In this document: positions 21,656-22,495 of the stretch, piece after piece
Layout: each line of letters begins with the position of its first letter
Position numbering within the stretch: the stretch's first letter is position 1
Source: CAZOJJ01 sp964580105
GTDB lineage: Bacteria > Bacteroidota > Rhodothermia > Rhodothermales > Rubricoccaceae
Direction: 5' to 3'
Length of the DNA stretch: 22,495 nucleotides
NCBI GenBank assembly: GCA_964580105.1
Contig: CAZOJJ010000047.1
Coordinates: 1 to 22,495, forward strand
The notes under the pieces: model-generated
Told to the model about the DNA's origin: nothing
Seen by the model: the letters and a program-made list of their open reading frames with translations, nothing else
Databases searched by the model: none
Position numbers and translations under genes: made by a program

Positions 21656-22352
21656 ATGATCATCATCGCGTGGGACATAGAGACTTGCCCGCTGCCGGTG
21701 GAGACCCTCGGCCCGCGACAGCTGCGCCGGTACGAGTCGCTGCTGAAAGCCGAGCTCGACCGTGCCGCCGCCGGCGCCGAGGAGGAGGATGCCAGCCGGA
21801 GAGTCAGGAGCCTCCATCCGGCCCTCGGCTGGATCTGCTGCGCGTCGTTCGTCCGCCTCCAGGACGACGGCACCACCGCCGAGCCGCGTTCCTTCTCGGC
21901 TGCCGATCCCGACGCCGAGCGAGCCATGCTGCGCTGCCTCTGGGACACCCTCGGCCGGATGCCCGCCCGTGTGCAGTGGGTCACCTGCAACGGCAAGCGC
22001 TTCGACTGCGAGTGGCTGATGACGCGGACCGTAGCGCACGGCCTCACCCCGTCCCGCTGCGACATCCTCGCCCGCAACCCCTACGCCCACCGCCCGCACG
22101 CGGACCTGCTGAATCTCTGGCGCTCCAACCGCATGGGCCTGGCCGACGTCTGCGAGCTGCTCGGCGTGCCGACGCCCAAGTCAGACCTCGACGGCTCCAA
22201 GGTCACTGAGACCGTCGCGTCCGGCGGGCCTGGATCGCGTCGTCCGATACTGCGAGGCCGACGTCGTGGCCACCGCGCTCTGTTTCCACCGCCTCAAGCC
22301 TATCTCCGACGACACGTTCCGCGCGCGCCGCGTGTCTGAGTCCGTCGTTTGA
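21656..22352 (+). pseudogene. PolB-like 3'-5' exonuclease, interrupted by a one-base frameshift
   Basis: This is a predicted 3'-5' exonuclease of the DnaQ/RNase H-like fold, related to the exonuclease domain of DNA polymerase B. Exo I is AWDIETCPLP near the start; Exo II is CNGKRFDCEWL in the middle; LADVCELLGVPTPKSDLDGS follows as in the family. The third motif, RYCEADVVATALCFHRLK, is in the next frame. Removing one G from GGCGGGC at 22224-22229 joins the parts as SGGLDRVVRYCEADVV and moves the stop from 22339 to 22352. As sequenced, the protein lacks the Exo III Asp and should be inactive, unless the extra base is a sequencing error. Confidence 0.75.
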
Positions 22353-22495
22353 GTGCCCTGATGAGCTTCGTTCGCGCTCACACAGACTCAGCGCCTCCCT
22401 CGATTTGTTACAGTTTCCCCGTTCTCCTCTTACACCTCCCTACAGAGGCATAGTTGGGGTGCCCTTCCGCTCTCCCTTCTCCCCCATTACCGATG
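22353..22495. other. right-edge intergenic DNA
   Basis: There is no gene or clear site in the last 143 bp. It is less GC-rich than the flanks, with pyrimidine-rich tracts (TCCCTTCTCCCCC). TCTTACACCTCCCTACAGA at 22432-22450 contains two inverted GTA[AG]G words like those upstream of several minus-strand genes. The final ATG (22493) could begin the next gene but cannot be judged. Confidence 0.4.

Noticed and set aside
1..22495. CRISPR arrays, tRNA or rRNA genes, transposases, attachment sites
   Set aside because: No regularly spaced repeats, tRNA cloverleaf or conserved rRNA segments, transposase motifs or integrase genes were seen on either strand; the only tandem repeats are two-copy local duplications.

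Overview
The window is very GC-rich DNA, apparently chromosomal. Two AT-richer patches stand out, at about 10,700-11,000 and 21,360-21,650. Genes start without Shine-Dalgarno sequences, are spaced tightly (several ATGA or GTGA overlaps) and include many lipoproteins. Together with an unfused ccoNOQP cluster, a long plant/cyanobacteria-like IspH and an AniA-like NirK, this suggests a high-GC Bacteroidota relative such as Rhodothermota (Rubricoccus/Rubrivirga/Salinibacter type). That placement is inference; no rRNA or other phylogenetic marker is in the window.

Left half, minus strand (1-10,586). From right to left in the direction of transcription: the cbb3 oxidase operon ccoN-ccoO-ccoQ-ccoP, the assembly gene ccoG, then housekeeping genes: ispH, a DUF202 membrane protein, a SAM methyltransferase, an M20 dipeptidase and an L,D-transpeptidase lipoprotein that runs off the left edge. 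CcoP has one haem c site instead of the usual two.

Centre (10,587-11,954). This is a divergent regulatory zone. It holds an AT-rich patch with a 15-bp inverted repeat, a possible small secreted Cys-rich peptide, a 74-residue hypothetical gene on the minus strand, and the decayed N-terminal part of an Rrf2-family regulator. A 21-bp motif lies in front of that remnant and again, inverted, in front of nirK (17 of 21 bases match).

Right half, plus strand (11,955-21,330). This is a nitrite-to-N2O denitrification module: nirK (lipoprotein, AniA-like), nirV-like (FGE fold without the catalytic cysteines), a SCO copper chaperone, a lipoprotein azurin, a hairpin, a group III truncated haemoglobin overlapping a hemerythrin, an unannotated 45-residue one-helix membrane protein, a di-haem NorC, NorB, NorQ and NorD. 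Copper delivery (SCO), electron transfer (azurin and the extra NorC haem), nitrite reduction (NirK), NO reduction (NorCB), Nor activation (NorQD) and NO/O2 binding (haemoglobin, hemerythrin) sit together. They are back to back with the high-affinity oxidase, as expected for a microaerobic-to-anoxic respiratory island. Nitrate and N2O reductases are not in the window.

Right edge (21,331-22,495). Two small overlapping hypothetical ORFs of different base composition lie next to a PolB-like 3'-5' exonuclease gene interrupted by a one-base frameshift near 22,226.
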